Shown here piece after piece: positions 52,199-64,000 of a stretch of DNA of 64,000 nucleotides. The notes under the pieces were generated by a model that was not told the origin of the DNA, made no database searches, and saw only the letters and a program-made list of their open reading frames with translations. The stretch lies in NCBI RefSeq assembly GCF_037325665.1, contig NC_090261.1, forward strand, positions 20,950,515 through 21,014,514, given 5' to 3'. Numbering within the stretch: the first letter of the stretch is position 1; the number at the start of each line of letters is the position of its first letter. The DNA is from Littorina saxatilis. Its lineage: Eukaryota > Mollusca > Gastropoda > Littorinimorpha > Littorinidae. The position numbers and the translations under genes were made by a program.

Positions 52199-55100
52199 TT
52201 ATGCACATGTAAAAGTATTCGGGCAAGTGACTGTACACAAGTCCTTGTTAATGTTAGTGTAAATAATTTGAACATAACTAAAAAGAAAGTCAGAAACTTC
52301 CCCCATTCATAAACAACTTGTTCTTACACATATCTTGATACAGAAAGAACAAAAGTGCAGATAGGAGAAGGGTAGTATGAATACAAAATAACATTGATAA
52401 TATGGACAAAGGGGCTCATTAAAAATATACGAACTGCAATGTTTGCAAACATTCTCGAACGCTTCTGCATTCATGTAGATAGTTAGTATGCAATGTTATA
52501 ATCACTTTATATGTGAAGCCCTCAATTACCAGCCCCCCCTACAAAAACTACAAATACACAATCTTTGTCTGCCGTACTGATGTACACAGCACATGCGCTA
52601 CGAATTCTTGACAAGCAGCAATAACAAGCAGATACTCATGAAGGCAGCCGCAGAATTACATATTGATATGTCGTACAACAGACTGAAAGAAAGACATGCA
52701 CAAGTATTCCAGATCCTGAACATATTAAATAATATACGGAACAGGATGTGAGGTTTGAGGATGTTATCATGAGGTTCCCTCCTCCCCTTACCCCTTTCAC
52801 CAACTTTTCTGTTTATAATCTCTTCTTGGTTATCATAATACACCTAATGCGTGATGTTAACAGTCTTATTTAAGCTCTCCTAGCTATGAATACTTGAATC
52901 AGTATTGCTATTATGTTCCCAGTTTTGAATCTGTATTTCTCTCATTTTTCCTGTGTTTTAAACTGCTCAATCTCCCAAAACCCACACCACGAGAAACAAC
53001 ACCAAAACCAGCAAAAAATCCATTCCTGATCACGGGATGACATTTTCTTTTGCGCAGAATATAACTCCAGAAGAAAAAACCGAAGCAGATACACACAGCA
53101 CATGCAACCAATTATCCCAGCTTCCACTTATAATGGAAGGGCGCTGGTTCTGTGCGACGCTTAGTTTTCGAGATAGGCGTGACTGACAAAGAACAGGACG
53201 TCACATTCCAAATAAAAACGACTATGTTGCAGGTTGAAGCCGTTGAGATTGCATTTTTTTTTAGCTTTCCGCAAAAATAGATATTACACGATTCGCGTGA
53301 AACAGTTGAGAAGCAGACAATCTCTGAGAAACTTTGCATAATGGACTGATGTGTCTTCCCTTTGTTCGTCTTGTGATAACGTTATTTTGTACGATAACGA
53401 TTCATTTGCAATATAAAGTATACAATTTGGTGTTTCAGTGGTAAATGTAGATAGAAATGTGTAATAAAGACGAAGCAAACCAATAAAGGTGTTTTTCTTG
53501 TGAAAATGTTGCATTGTGCGGATGTTTGGGTGGTCACGTGATGTAAACAAACTGAAGTGCGGGACGTACTCAGCTCTGAGCTGTAACACCGGCAAGTTCA
53601 AAACACGAGAAAAACGATTTCGTTATGCGAGTCGCCACCGGGGATGTTTGTATTTTTCAAATGGTTGTAAAATAAATCTTGTATTTATTATCGTACTCCG
53701 GCCCTGTTATTTTTTTCGTCACGCCTAAAACTTATTTCTTTTGAGCGAAGCAGCATTATAAGAACAAAGTGACATGTCGCATTTTTTCCAGAATGTCCTA
53801 GATTATCTGAAAAGCGCAGTCTTGATACAACTTTACATAGAGGGTTACATTTCCATAGAAAATGTCCCAAACACCTTTAAAACATGAAAAGCAAAACAAT
53901 ATGAAGATCATGCAATTGTTTAAAACCCGAAAGCAAAACATCTAAAATAAGGCTTTCTGGAGTAAACAGAAACAAGAAACGCTGTAACTGATACAGACGG
54001 ATAAAGAAATGATCACAGAGAACAGTTCTTAGCACACCTAGTGGTCCTGATGAGACTGGAAAATAAAGTGGAAAAAAATGCAGTGATCAAACCCATGTTG
54101 CTGAAATCATTTCTTCGTGGGGATCGACCACTTCAAATTAAAAGTAAAAAGCAAATCAAAACAGAACAAAAAGTAACGAGTCAACTCTGGCGAACTGAAC
54201 ACAAAGCACAGTTACTGCTGCAAAGAAGTAACCTTTTCTTTCTTCTTTGTTTCTGTCTTGTGGATTTTGTCCATTGTTACTGTACATTCTTAAATAATGG
54301 TCTGCAAATGGTACCATGACTAAGCACTGAACCCACAAAGTTGTGACAAAATCACAAGTGATAAATGGGGTGTGTAAATACTGTTGATAAATGAGATTGA
54401 TGCAGGGAACATACAAAAAACACTTGTGAGAGTGACAGGGCTGGGATCAGGAACAATAAATGTTACATCATTCTTTGACACAGATCTGTATTCTTCACAA
54501 CCACATACATAATGTATGTATTTTACAACAACAAAAACGACCCAGACATGAGTGAATCTGATGCTGATCGACTGCTAAAATCAGGGGTGGGACTTTTCCG
54601 CGACACAACTTACGAATTCCGCTGGAGTAATCTATTTTTCCGCGTCCCATTTCATCACAGTATCTATAACTTGTTGACTGAATGATATGGAGAGAAGTGA
54701 AGATGGAACAGAACACTGGAGGCTTGAGAGTTAAATTGTGCTGAATGAAAACTCCTGATAACTAACACAGTAGTCCCTTCCATTTCCGGCCCTTTCGTGG
54801 GCGTGAACCTGCCCGGAGCGGCCAGCTTTCCCATGACTAATGAGTTTTCCTTCTATAATTGACTCTTAATGGCCGTTAACCTGTCTGACGCGGTCAACGG
54901 TCACTGATTTTTGCCCTAAGGTGCCCCTCTTACTCGACAGGAGCGGCCACTTAACGGCCACTTGTCACTTTCGCGGGCGAGCGCCTGTGGTGTGTGTGTG
55001 TGTGTGTGTTGTGTGCACAGACGGCACAGCACGAGCAGACGACATGAATACTTACGCATGCGCAAACTGTAAATACAGACATGCGCATACATGTACATTT

Positions 55101-58100
55101 ACGGCAGTCACTTCCGGATCGATCACAGCTGATGTGAGTTTGAAACACTTGTTTATCTGACACTCAAATACATATATAATAATCCAAACAACACACATAG
55201 AAACATACGAAACAATAGCTTAGCCAGGACGATCGAGTTAAACACGCAAATAATTAAGATGTATAAACGAAAGCAAAACTAACAGAGACAATGAATCGGC
55301 GGCTCGTGGATGATCGCTTTCTTTTCTTCATGAAAACTTGATCGTGTTTTTTGGGTTTTTTTGGAGGAGGAGGGGGCCTGTAATGAACGGCCACCTGATA
55401 TTTGCGGTCACCTTTGCAATGACTAATGGGTGACCGGATATGGCAGGTACTACTGTAGTCATTTTGAGCTTCAATGCATTGAATCATACTAATGCCAGTA
55501 TTGGATTATGGATACATGGTTCATTACGTAAGTATGCACCATTACAATGTTACCATAGCTGTGAAATATTTTTATTTGTTTTGTTTTTGTATGAAGGGTG
55601 GGGGGGGGGGGTTTGAGGAGAATGTCTTTTTGTACCTAATCCAAACGAGTTGAATTTTAGTCTCAGAATGCACCAGATTGTACAGATTTTAATGTACCAT
55701 TTAAAAAAAATCTCAGGGGAGCATGAACCCCCCTAGAAAAAAAAAGGGATTTCCTCTTTTTTTCATCACAAGAGAGTCCCACGCCTGAAAATAAGGCCAA
55801 CACACAATATACTGTAAAGTCTGGAAGGGTAGGGATTTACATGAATTCGCAATTTGCCAGGGTTTACATGTGAATTTTGTGTAGCCTGTACAACACCCTG
55901 ACGGCTTCAACGGTGTGGGTATGGGGTAGTGAGATGATGTATATGTATATCAAAGCCACAGTCCTTCTGGTGAAAACAGTTGAGCTGACCATCTGAGATG
56001 TGGCCCAGGCTTTTACATGGGATAAGACCAATCCTCCATTTGGACACATACCTCCTCCGAAAGCGGCGTATGGCTGCCTTAATGGCGGGGTAAAAACGGT
56101 CATACACGTAAAATTCCACTCGTGCAAAAACACGTGTACGTGGGAGTTACAGCCCACAAACGCAGAAGAAGGACACATACCAACAATCAACATCCTGACA
56201 GCTTCGGGTGCAGATCAGTCAACATTTGGCATGAATTAATTTTACAGATTGCCACCGCTTTCCGTTAAGAAATTTAACTCTGCACAGAAAGCATCCAGAT
56301 TTACGAGTTTGGGTAAGTGTTCAAGTGGTGGGATGTTCTTATCCCACGTAAAAGGCTGACCACATCTGAAAAAGGTGAGTCAAATTGTTTACATGGGAAA
56401 ACTGTGCCTTTAAAAGGGGTGTGGGGGAATGTGTGGTGATTTCTCATTCTTGCGACAACGCCATAATTATAGGCAATGAATAGAGGATGTGCTGAACCCA
56501 GGACAAAGCACGCGACTCCCACCACCTAAGTCACTGCAAGGTTTCTACTTACCAGCACACCTAACTGACCCTGCCATCAGTAGCATAGCACACAATTAAA
56601 TCAGTCCTGAGCTAAGTATATTATTCAACAATCTTCACGCATTTATCCTCCCTCACTTTTTACTTTTGTCTTGACTTAGTACGGGTAATTACAGACTATA
56701 TGAACCTTAGATAAATTGTTTTTCTCTTCCTTTTCCAAAGCATGTAACAGGGCAATACAATGTTTTAAGTTTAGCTGTCATTATGTAGATACATGGCATT
56801 ACGATTTTTTTAAGGCTATAATTACCATTATTTTAAGGCTGTAATTGTGTAGATACAATTCTTATTTATAAGCAGTTTAATGCTCTTTGAATTGATGTTT
56901 CATTTATGTCATTGTGACACAAACGTATACTGCATGTGAATTAGAATGCCATTCTCTCTCCCCTCTCTCACATTCTTTCTCTCCTCTATCTCTCTCTTAT
57001 CTCACTCTTATGCACGCACGCCCAAACACACACCCCTTTTAAATACAACTAAAAATGCCTAATACATTGTCATTGTATGATTACTGGAAACAAAAAGATG
57101 AAGTATAATAGGGGAGAAAAAGGTAGATAAAAGTTGGAGGTGATACAAATTAAAATCCAGTAAATGCTATGTATACTGTTGGGAACCCATCATATATATG
57201 TCCCACCAGGGTCAGGGGCGGATCAGTTGCTTTGTAAGGGGGGGGGCACTTTGAATCGAAAGTGAATGTGATGGGCGCGAAGCGCCCGAATTTGCTAGGG
57301 GGGTCCGGGGGCATGCCCCCCCGGAAAAAAATTTTGCCCAAAGAAGCAAAATGGTGCCATCTGGTGCCATTTGAACTTAGAAATGGTCATAGAATCAGCA
57401 TAGAAAAATCTTTTTTTTTCTTCTTTTTTTGTTTTCTTTTTGTTTTCGGGGGGGGGGGGGGGGGGCACGTGCCCCCTGTGCCCCCCCCCCTCGTCCGCCC
57501 CTGAGGGTAAGCGCAAGTTAGAACGCCGTTTCATCGATTCTGATTTTGATGATGAAAAAAGCTGGCACTTGTTTATCCTGAAATACATTTTTAGAATATA
57601 TATAAAAATATTGCCAAATACCTGCAACACCTTTATTCATATTCATTTTATGATTTCAAATTTCTTACAGCTTTATCTAGGCTTCAAAACTGCTTTCAAT
57701 TCGAACAGTAAATTTGAATGCATTTTCTACTTCGTTCACGCTATCTTTAAAAGACTTTGAAATTTGTACGTCTTTGTTGGTCAGACATATTGTTTACCAA
57801 GCAAGCTTGATAGTTCAAATAGAATGACTTATAATTAGCAGAAAAGCTGATTTGTTTAATCACACCATTTTTACCTCAGGGATGACTTGTGGTCATGACT
57901 AACTTTTTTCTCTCAAATCATTCTGGGAATCAATTATCAACATACCATGGCGATAGGTTATAAAAAAAAGAGCACCATAATGCAGAATTATTATGGATGA
58001 AAAAAACCAATGAACTAATCTAATCACTGAGAGAAAAAGCAGGGGTGTTTAGAAACAGAAATGTTGAGTCAAACAAAGGAAAGGGATGGAAGATGGCTAT

Positions 58101-61100
58101 GCAGTTACCAATCACAAGCAATAAAACAGTTAACATCTTCTTGGTTTATTAGCAATCTTTTTTGTGTTAAATGAAGTACATTTTGTGCAATCTTTCCTTT
58201 CGAAGTTTTCTTCTAATCCATTGTGTATTTTGTAAATATAATCATTCTAATATGCATAGCAGAACGTCCTCGTAAGTCTGACATTGCAATGAGTTTGAGC
58301 AGCAACTCTTCTAGCAGCAAGTGTTGTGTGCCTTCATAATTATAATACGAAAACAGCCCGAGAAGCAAAGTTGCTGTCAACTGATTTTATGCTTCAGGAT
58401 GCAGAGTCACAGGTTTGTGCAATCAAACAGTAGAAATTGATAGCATTTTGTGATTGGTAACTAACATCTAAAGAAAGAAATAAAAAGTAACCCCAATTAG
58501 TGAATTTTCAGGTAAAATGATGATGGATGAAAATGAAGTACATGAAATGAGACGAAAGATAATGGTTGGTCAGTTCATGATGCTTGGTCAGTCAGTGTGT
58601 TGGTAGGGCTGTTCGCAGCCGCACCAATCAGTCGGCGTCTAACCAAAGTCGCTGGTTCAGACTTTTACACAGAAATGGAAAGTCATATTGAGTTAAATTT
58701 TAGACTGTAAGTCAGAGACAAACTTCTCTGTATTTTTGTAAGACTGAGAATAGCTTATCAAGGAGACAGGTATTTAATTTACATAGAATTCTGACCTAAA
58801 AGATGTCACACACACTTTCTTTTTTAACACATTTGCCTGTAAAGGTACATTAAAAAAAAAAAGAATCTGTGAATCAGAAATTGACTTGAATATCCAAGTT
58901 CTTTCTCATATATGAGCATAGCAAACAAAAACAAAACTTTCAAAAATTAAAGATAATTCACTCCTGAATTAATAAGAACAGCACATGCTCAGAAACAGGA
59001 GGGCAATTGTGACCAAGCAAGACACAATGACATGAACTGATCTTGATGGCATGGTTTGTAAGACTCAACTGACAACTAAATGAAGTGATTTTTAACAGAA
59101 TGAATCCAATGAACCCTTCAAACTTTTTTTGGGAAGAATACCTCTTTATCCAGCTCCATCCTAACAAAACGTGACGGGAGGGGGGACACCTCACCACCAC
59201 CTCCCAGTGCTAACCCTACCCATCTCTCCATCTACTACTACCCATCTCTCCATCTACTACTATCCATCTCTCCATCTACTACTATCCATCATGAATTGGA
59301 AAAAGACCAGCGTTCCACATCCTCAAAAAGTTCAGAGGTATCGTACCTCTTGGCAACAAAAGCAAAGGCTATTCATAACTCATGCACAAATTGTTCAAGG
59401 GGTGTTGAATGCACAACTTATGACCGAGTATTGATGGCTTTCTAAATCATTGATACAATGAAATTAAAATCACCGAAACAATTAAATAACCAACCAGCCA
59501 CATAAAATAGGAAAGAAAAACTTTTTGTTTGTGTTCATCAGGTGTCACTGCTTCTGAAAGTGGTTAGGAAAGGTTTGCTTTTCGGTGCGCTCTTTCGCTT
59601 ACAGGTCAGCGACGTTGAAATCAAAACCAGGCAAGTTTCATTCACTATATGTGTTCAAACCTCTTCGATATAAATTTGAATTCTGTATGTTGGTTTTGAC
59701 ATTGGGAAGTACTGTACCTCTGACTTTATGGGATGTGGAACACTAAACGCGTACATAGGGATGTGAAAATGGGAAGTACATTGACCGGGTGGGAGATGAA
59801 CTTACCAAGCGTTGACTAAGCTGCTTGTTGGCGGCAATTTCACGCTCTAGCTGTTTTGCTTTTTCGCTCAGTTTTGCTTTGAGCTACAGGCGCAAATCAG
59901 GGAAGCAAACTAATTACTATGGTTCACAAAACATGTCACAAAGCGTTCAAAAAGAAAGCGATAAAAGCCAGGGGGTGGGGGAGGGGGTGTCTGCTAAAAT
60001 CAATGAAACCCATTCTTGCTGGAGGAGCTATTCACAAAATTCACATTCAAGCTGCTCACATCTAAAGCAGCAAAATCTAGCTTTTAATAACATAAAACTC
60101 TACCAAGCTGGAACAAAAGTCATCTGACAGCATGTCAACCTGAACCCTGCTACATTCATGCATGAAAGTGCAACAAAATTTCAAGGACAAACTGCATTGA
60201 TGCATATACATACATGTACACTGAAACTGACATACACTGCTAAAAGTTTTTTATCAGACAAAAAAGAAATCAAACCTTTTGGCATTATTTTACAGACCAA
60301 CTGCAGTACTGATTTTGAACAAATAATATTTAAATGTGATGCTGTGGTCACCTTGGAAATGTACATATTTTCCGTTGACCCCTCCGACAAGCTTTCATGT
60401 CAAAAATGTCTAGTTTAAAAAAAATGTTCGAGATTAATGAATGTTCTCTGCGTTCTCCAATGACCGAGTGTTTCTGGCATGATAGTTCCACATCCCGTCT
60501 TAAAACTACATGTGCTATTGGTTTTTTAAAATATTTGTATGTGTGTTCTTGTTTAGGGCGGGGATATAGCTCAGTTGGTAGCGCGCTGGATTTGTATTCA
60601 GTTGGCCGCTGTCAGCGTGAGTTCGATCCCAGGTTCGGCGGAAATTTATTTCAGAGTCAACTTTGTGTGCAGACTCTCTTCGGTGTCCGAACTCTCCCCC
60701 CGTGTACACTACATTGGGTGTGCACGTTAAAGATCCCACGATTGACAAAAGGGTCTTTCCTGGCAAAATTGCTTTGGCACAGTTAATAATTGTCTACCTA
60801 TACCCGTGTGACTTGGAATAATAGGCCGTGAAAGGTAAATATGCGCCGAAATGGCTGCAATTACTGGCCGTATAAAATTTCATCTCACACGGCATCACTG
60901 CAGAGCGCCTAGAACTGTACCCACGGAATATGCGCGATATAAGCCTCATTGATTGATTGATTGATTGATTTAGTATACATGTATCACAATAAACACAAAT
61001 CAGGCATGCATTGATTTTTTATGTGCAACAACAACAAAGCAGACAAGAAAAGCCCCAGGTTACACTGCGAAATGATATTATGACAATGAATGTTTCAGTT

Positions 61101-63903
61101 CTGTACAAAAACATACAACACAAGCACAAGAAAGAAGACTACACACAGATAAATGTGTTTGAAACACATACCAGTTCCTTTTTTATTCTAGGCCATGAGC
61201 TTTCAATATAGAATGAATAACCATACAAGTTTAACGATGATGCCAACTCAAAGTACTATTTCTCTTTAACTAAACATGAACATACTGTCATCTCTTCATT
61301 ATACAACAGATACCTATGCTGAACTACAATATTCAATCTAAATAAAATATCTGTACAGGGAATAATAACATCTACGAACCTCCTGCCTTCCTGAACTTCC
61401 TCACGTCCAGTTTATCATTCAGCAAACAAACACACCAACAAACAAACAAACAAACAAAACTCCCGACTAGTTCAGGCACTAACAACCTCACTGGTTAAGG
61501 CTGGGCTGTCACATACTGAGTTTCCCCCTTGTGAACCTCTTAATTCAAACAAACATGAAAGCGTGGAAATAGAGTTGTCAACATAATTAAGGGAAGGTTA
61601 GACCCAATATAGCCTGTACTTGTGAATCCCCTTACTTGTACAGAGTGCCAAGCAACCATTCAAAATTATCCCACTGGAAAGAAAATGTTAACACTTGCCA
61701 TTTTTCTCCACTAAAAACACAAAGTGGAAGAATAAAATTGTCACTAGAAAGATGTACCTTTCTTCCCTTACGTTAAAAATTAACACTAAAACAAACCACA
61801 AAAAACAAAAGCACTCATGGAAGATTATACCCATCACTATTGGCAACCTAGTACTCTTAAAAAGCCACCTATGAGTCCACAAGTAAACTGACTGAGAGAA
61901 AAGTGTACCATTCATGATCATTCCCCAAAACATTAATGTCCACCGTCGAGGAAATTGATGAATACACAGAGAAGCAGAATGTAGACTAGAGAATGGATGG
62001 CTTGCTTACTTCAAACTAGCAAACCTCAAGCAACTTCAGAAAAGCATTATCAAGCAACTACCCTATGCATCCCATCTCTTCAACTGATTGTCCCCGATCT
62101 CAGAGCAATATCACCAAGCCGCATTTGTCAATGCTAACCAATGACAATCACACAAGACAGGAGTGTGCTTAAGTGAAAAACAGAGACAGCAAAAGACATC
62201 CTATGGAGATGTTAGTGTTAGTAATGTATAGTCTGCTCTACTGCAATTCTACTTGCTAGAGTTTGCTATGTACACTTTGTGGCTGTGTACGGTCATCGTT
62301 TAATTACCTGCTCGATTTCTTGACTTGCTGTAGCACCAGTTCCCTAAAAAAGAGAAAAACAGAACATTTTTATTGATTATTGGTAATGTCAACAATGTGT
62401 TAATGTCATCCCTACACACACACACACGCACACACACACGCACACAAACACACACGCTTCCCTGCCTTTCTCCTCAACCTCATGAAATGGCAGCCTTTCT
62501 TTTAGTAATAGAAGATGTACGGAAATAACTCATGTGCTTGGGAAAAGTTGTCCTCCTTCAAGGTGAGGAAAGCTGAGCTATGTATAGTCCATGGTGTAAA
62601 TCCTGATGTATAGGGCGAAGTCGACTTCGTAAAGTCGACTTCACAAAGCTTGCTGCACAAAGCTTCGGCACTCATATTTGTGTAAAAAGACTTCAAGCAT
62701 TCACACTCTGACAGTGAATATTTAGACAAACCCTAGGCTTCACACTATCACGTGAATAATGCTTCGTTGTGCATCCTGCTGAAAAAAACAGGCATCATAT
62801 CAAGCCGACACCGCACAAATGATCCGTTTCTCTTGAAAAACATGCAGACTGGAGCTCATGATTCACTGTGGCGCCAATGGTAGTCTCCACTGGTTACTCC
62901 CAATGAATTATTTTCATATTCAAGGAATACAACTCTTCCACAGCTCACAAACACCAACAGAGCTATTTCAGGACTTCATCTATTAATTATAATATATAAT
63001 ATCGATACATGCGCAGCCTATGAAAAATGTTCTTCTGCTAATATGACGAAGCCACCGAGACAAACTTCATTCTCAAAATTCTTTTTCTGAGACACATGTT
63101 TACGTCATGCCATTATTCGCATTATCATGACGTCTTCTTGAACGTTGATTCGTTTTTGAAATCAGAGGTTTTCCTTTGGAAGATGGGTTCAAGAAGAGAC
63201 GCCTTGGTTTGTTTAATCGGTGTCGTTTGTCTTTAACTCTATCACTCCTACAAACATTTGTCCCTGACCTTGGTTTTCTCTGTGAGCTGTTCCTGCAGCT
63301 GCTTGACCAGTTTCTGCTCCTGTGACAGCGCGTCCTGCCCGGTCTTGATGATGCCGTTGAGTCTGACCAGCGTGGACGACAGCTCCTTGTTCTTCTTGCG
63401 CTCAACCTCCATCAGGCGCTGAAGCTCCAACAGCTCCTAAGGGGGGGGAAAGAAGGCATAGGTCAAGCACCACCGTGGAACTCCCCTCTCAAGACCTCCA
63501 CAAATCTGACAAAATCAGGTCTTTACAAGGAGGTAGTCTTGACATGTTTTTATTTCCTTTGTTTGCTTTGCCACATTTTCTGGTAATTTGTTTATTCTTT
63601 GTTAAAAAAAAATATATATCAACATTTTATCTTTAATCCAGCCTTTTTCATTTTTTTTTTTTTTTTACAACAGGTTTAAAAAAATGAAATATGGAGGAGG
63701 AGGTGTGGAAGAAAAATTCAATGCCTCAGACATTAAACCACTATTAAAAGTAAAAATCTAGAACATTACTATACAGTACAGCACCAGAATAAATCAACCA
63801 TGAGCATAACAGGCTGAGGGGCACCCACCTTCCGAACCTGTTCGTTGTCCACCTGCACCACAGCCTTGGACTGGGTCTCCAGCACTATCACCTTGCTAGT
63901 CAG
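51960..63903 (-). CDS. RRBP1: RRBP1/p180-like coiled-coil ER protein, 3' part of gene (five exons, partial)
   Basis: Exons in order: 63829-63903, 63269-63436, 62308-62343, 59806-59883, 51960-51995, all phase 0, giving 130 residues to a TAG stop. The segment LQRLMEVERKKNKELSSTLV, then LNGIIKTGQDALSQEQKLVK and QLQEQL, is a continuous coiled coil. It aligns with the C-terminal coil of human RRBP1 (LKTTQEQLAREKDTVKKLQEQL), and the last residues LGTSV match the human ending GTSV. RRBP1 is an ER membrane protein that binds ribosomes and microtubules through its long coil. The N-terminal signal anchor and repeats lie right of the window. Kinectin, a paralogue, is the main alternative. The last exon is tiny, so its assignment rests on frame, acceptor and the shared ending. 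Confidence 0.62.
52144..52196. repeat. (GA)n microsatellite
   Basis: About 53 bp of uninterrupted GA. Confidence 0.96.
54768..55455. mobile_element. MITE of the CAG(C/T)AGTCCCT family
   Basis: Begins CAGTAGTCCCTTCC and ends GGTACTACTG followed by TA. The interior has repeated GCGGCCA / CGGCCACTT motifs near both ends, like CGGACACCTG in the element at 30631-32022. No coding capacity seen. Confidence 0.75.
56048..56172 (+). mobile_element. Truncated S1-type SINE
   Basis: Shows GCGTATGGCTGCCTTAATGG, TACACGTAAAATTCCACTCG and CGCAGAAGAAGG, the 3' portion of S1 in plus orientation. The tRNA head is absent. Confidence 0.85.
57213..57503. mobile_element. MITE, CAGGGGCGGA ends, 5-bp target duplication
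   Basis: Left end CAGGGGCGGA, right end TCCGCCCCTG, flanked by AGGGT at 57208-57212 and 57504-57508. The interior has paired G and C homopolymers (for example GGGGGGTCCGGGGGCATGCC). 291 bp, non-coding. The short duplication resembles that of the hAT-like element at 42163. Confidence 0.85.
59806..59883 (-). CDS. RRBP1: RRBP1-like coiled-coil exon
   Basis: A 78-nt phase-0 exon encoding LKAKLSEKAKQLEREIAANK then QLSQRL, a heptad-patterned coil. Acceptor TGTAG, donor GTAAG. Confidence 0.75.
60555..60970 (+). mobile_element. Mosaic SINE: S1-type head, different body, (ATTG)n tail
   Basis: The head GGGGATATAGCTCAGTTGG and GAGTTCGATCCCAGGTTC continue into the S1-like GTGTGCAGACTCTC segment. The rest (AAAGATCCCACGATTGAC, GAGCGCCTAGAACTGTACCC, GCGCGATATAAGCC) belongs to another SINE type. 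The tail is ATTG repeats. Confidence 0.9.
62308..62343 (-). CDS. RRBP1: RRBP1-like 36-nt cassette-type exon
   Basis: A phase-0 exon encoding GTGATASQEIEQ, flanked by TTTTTTAG and GTAATT. Being a multiple of three it could be skipped without harming the frame. Its small size lowers certainty. Confidence 0.6.
63269..63436 (-). CDS. RRBP1: RRBP1-like main coiled-coil exon
   Basis: 168 nt encoding ELLELQRLMEVERKKNKELS to LTEKTK, 56 residues of continuous coiled coil. Acceptor TTAG after a short pyrimidine stretch, donor GTCAGG. Confidence 0.85.
63474..63545. mobile_element. Partial MITE of the CAGTGGAAC family
   Basis: GTGGAACTCCCCTCTCAAGA followed by CCTCCACAAATCTGAC and AGTCTTGAC matches one arm of the elements at 12927 and 41852; the opposite end is missing. 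Confidence 0.65.
63829..63903 (-). CDS. RRBP1: RRBP1-like coiled-coil exon (first in window)
   Basis: 75 nt, phase 0, encoding LTSKVIVLETQSKAVVQVDN then EQVRK. The acceptor TTCAG is inside a 50-bp tandem duplication that runs to the window edge. Confidence 0.75.
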
Positions 63904-64000
63904 CTGAACACACACACACAAAACACTCAATTCTGTAGTTCATGATTCTTCAGCTGAACACACACACACAAAACACTCAATTCTGTAGTTCATGATTCTT
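63901..64000. repeat. Exact 50-bp tandem duplication over a splice acceptor
   Basis: 63901-63950 and 63951-64000 are identical. The unit starts CAGCTGAACACACACACACA and ends CATGATTCTT. The array may continue past the window. Confidence 0.97.

Larger units (their letters stand above)
51996..59805 (-). other. Last intron of the RRBP1-like gene (7.8 kb)
   Basis: Contains a GA microsatellite (52144-52196), a TA-flanked MITE (54768-55455), a truncated S1 SINE (56048-56172), a 5-bp-TSD MITE (57213-57503) and a short CATCTCTCCATCTACTACTA triplication near 59220-59290. Otherwise AT-rich with no gene seen. Confidence 0.55.

Noticed and set aside
53284-53728. Overlapping ORFs of 70-105 codons in a slightly GC-richer stretch
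   Set aside because: No domain, no conserved motif and no splice-compatible neighbours; considered a possible missed gene but unsupported.
57262-57760. Gly/Pro-rich ORFs on both strands
   Set aside because: They arise from G and C homopolymers in the MITE at 57213-57503.

Overview
This is a eukaryotic nuclear window: low-to-moderate GC, intron-rich host genes, and intergenic and intronic DNA packed with SINEs, a LINE fragment, a Helitron and many short DNA-transposon derivatives. The proteins read as ordinary bilaterian orthologues. The repeat types (tRNA-headed SINEs, GT/GA microsatellites, piggyBac-, hAT- and pogo-like MITEs) suggest a gastropod mollusc, probably a caenogastropod. That assignment is inference.

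Five host genes can be placed. (1) EHD-family ATPase, minus strand: only the first coding exon (2085-2993) is inside; the rest lies left of the window. (2) YPEL5, plus strand: complete, two coding exons (4721-4829, 5802-6064), head-to-head with EHD across a short shared promoter. (3) SCCPDH, minus strand: complete, 12 coding exons between 36324 and 13660, 424 residues. (4) POLR2I (RPB9), plus strand: complete, five exons between 38376 and 45043, 127 residues, divergent from SCCPDH. (5) The 3' part of an RRBP1/p180-like coiled-coil gene, minus strand: five exons between 63903 and 51960; the 5' part lies right of the window. All splice junctions given were checked for GT/AG and frame by hand. 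The genes have no evident shared pathway: membrane tubulation (EHD), CTLH ubiquitin-ligase biology (YPEL5), a lipid-droplet-associated oxidoreductase-fold protein (SCCPDH), RNA polymerase II (RPB9) and ER/ribosome scaffolding (RRBP1).

The most interesting host-gene feature is in SCCPDH. Exon 6 exists as two tandem versions of identical length (131 nt) and identical phase, at 20725-20855 and 20548-20678, 46 nt apart. They differ by ten residues but carry about eighteen silent codon differences, so both look old and selected. Splicing them together would shift the frame into an early stop, and the 46-nt gap is very short for an intron. They therefore look like mutually exclusive alternative exons.

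The rest is a dense record of transposition: a piggyBac-like element with TTAA ends and a remnant of the transposase N-terminus (22835-23550); a 360-bp TTAA element nested in an 0.8-kb interspersed repeat (21649-22008); a hAT-like element with a TTF-type zinc finger remnant and 5-bp target duplication, itself containing another repeat (42163-43959); MITE families with 5-bp, 6-bp and TA target duplications; a Helitron with TC...CTAG ends (28680-29216); a LINE 3' end (about 38640-39720); and several mosaic tRNA-derived SINEs. I saw no CRISPR, operon, rRNA gene, functional tRNA gene, retrovirus or LTR element.
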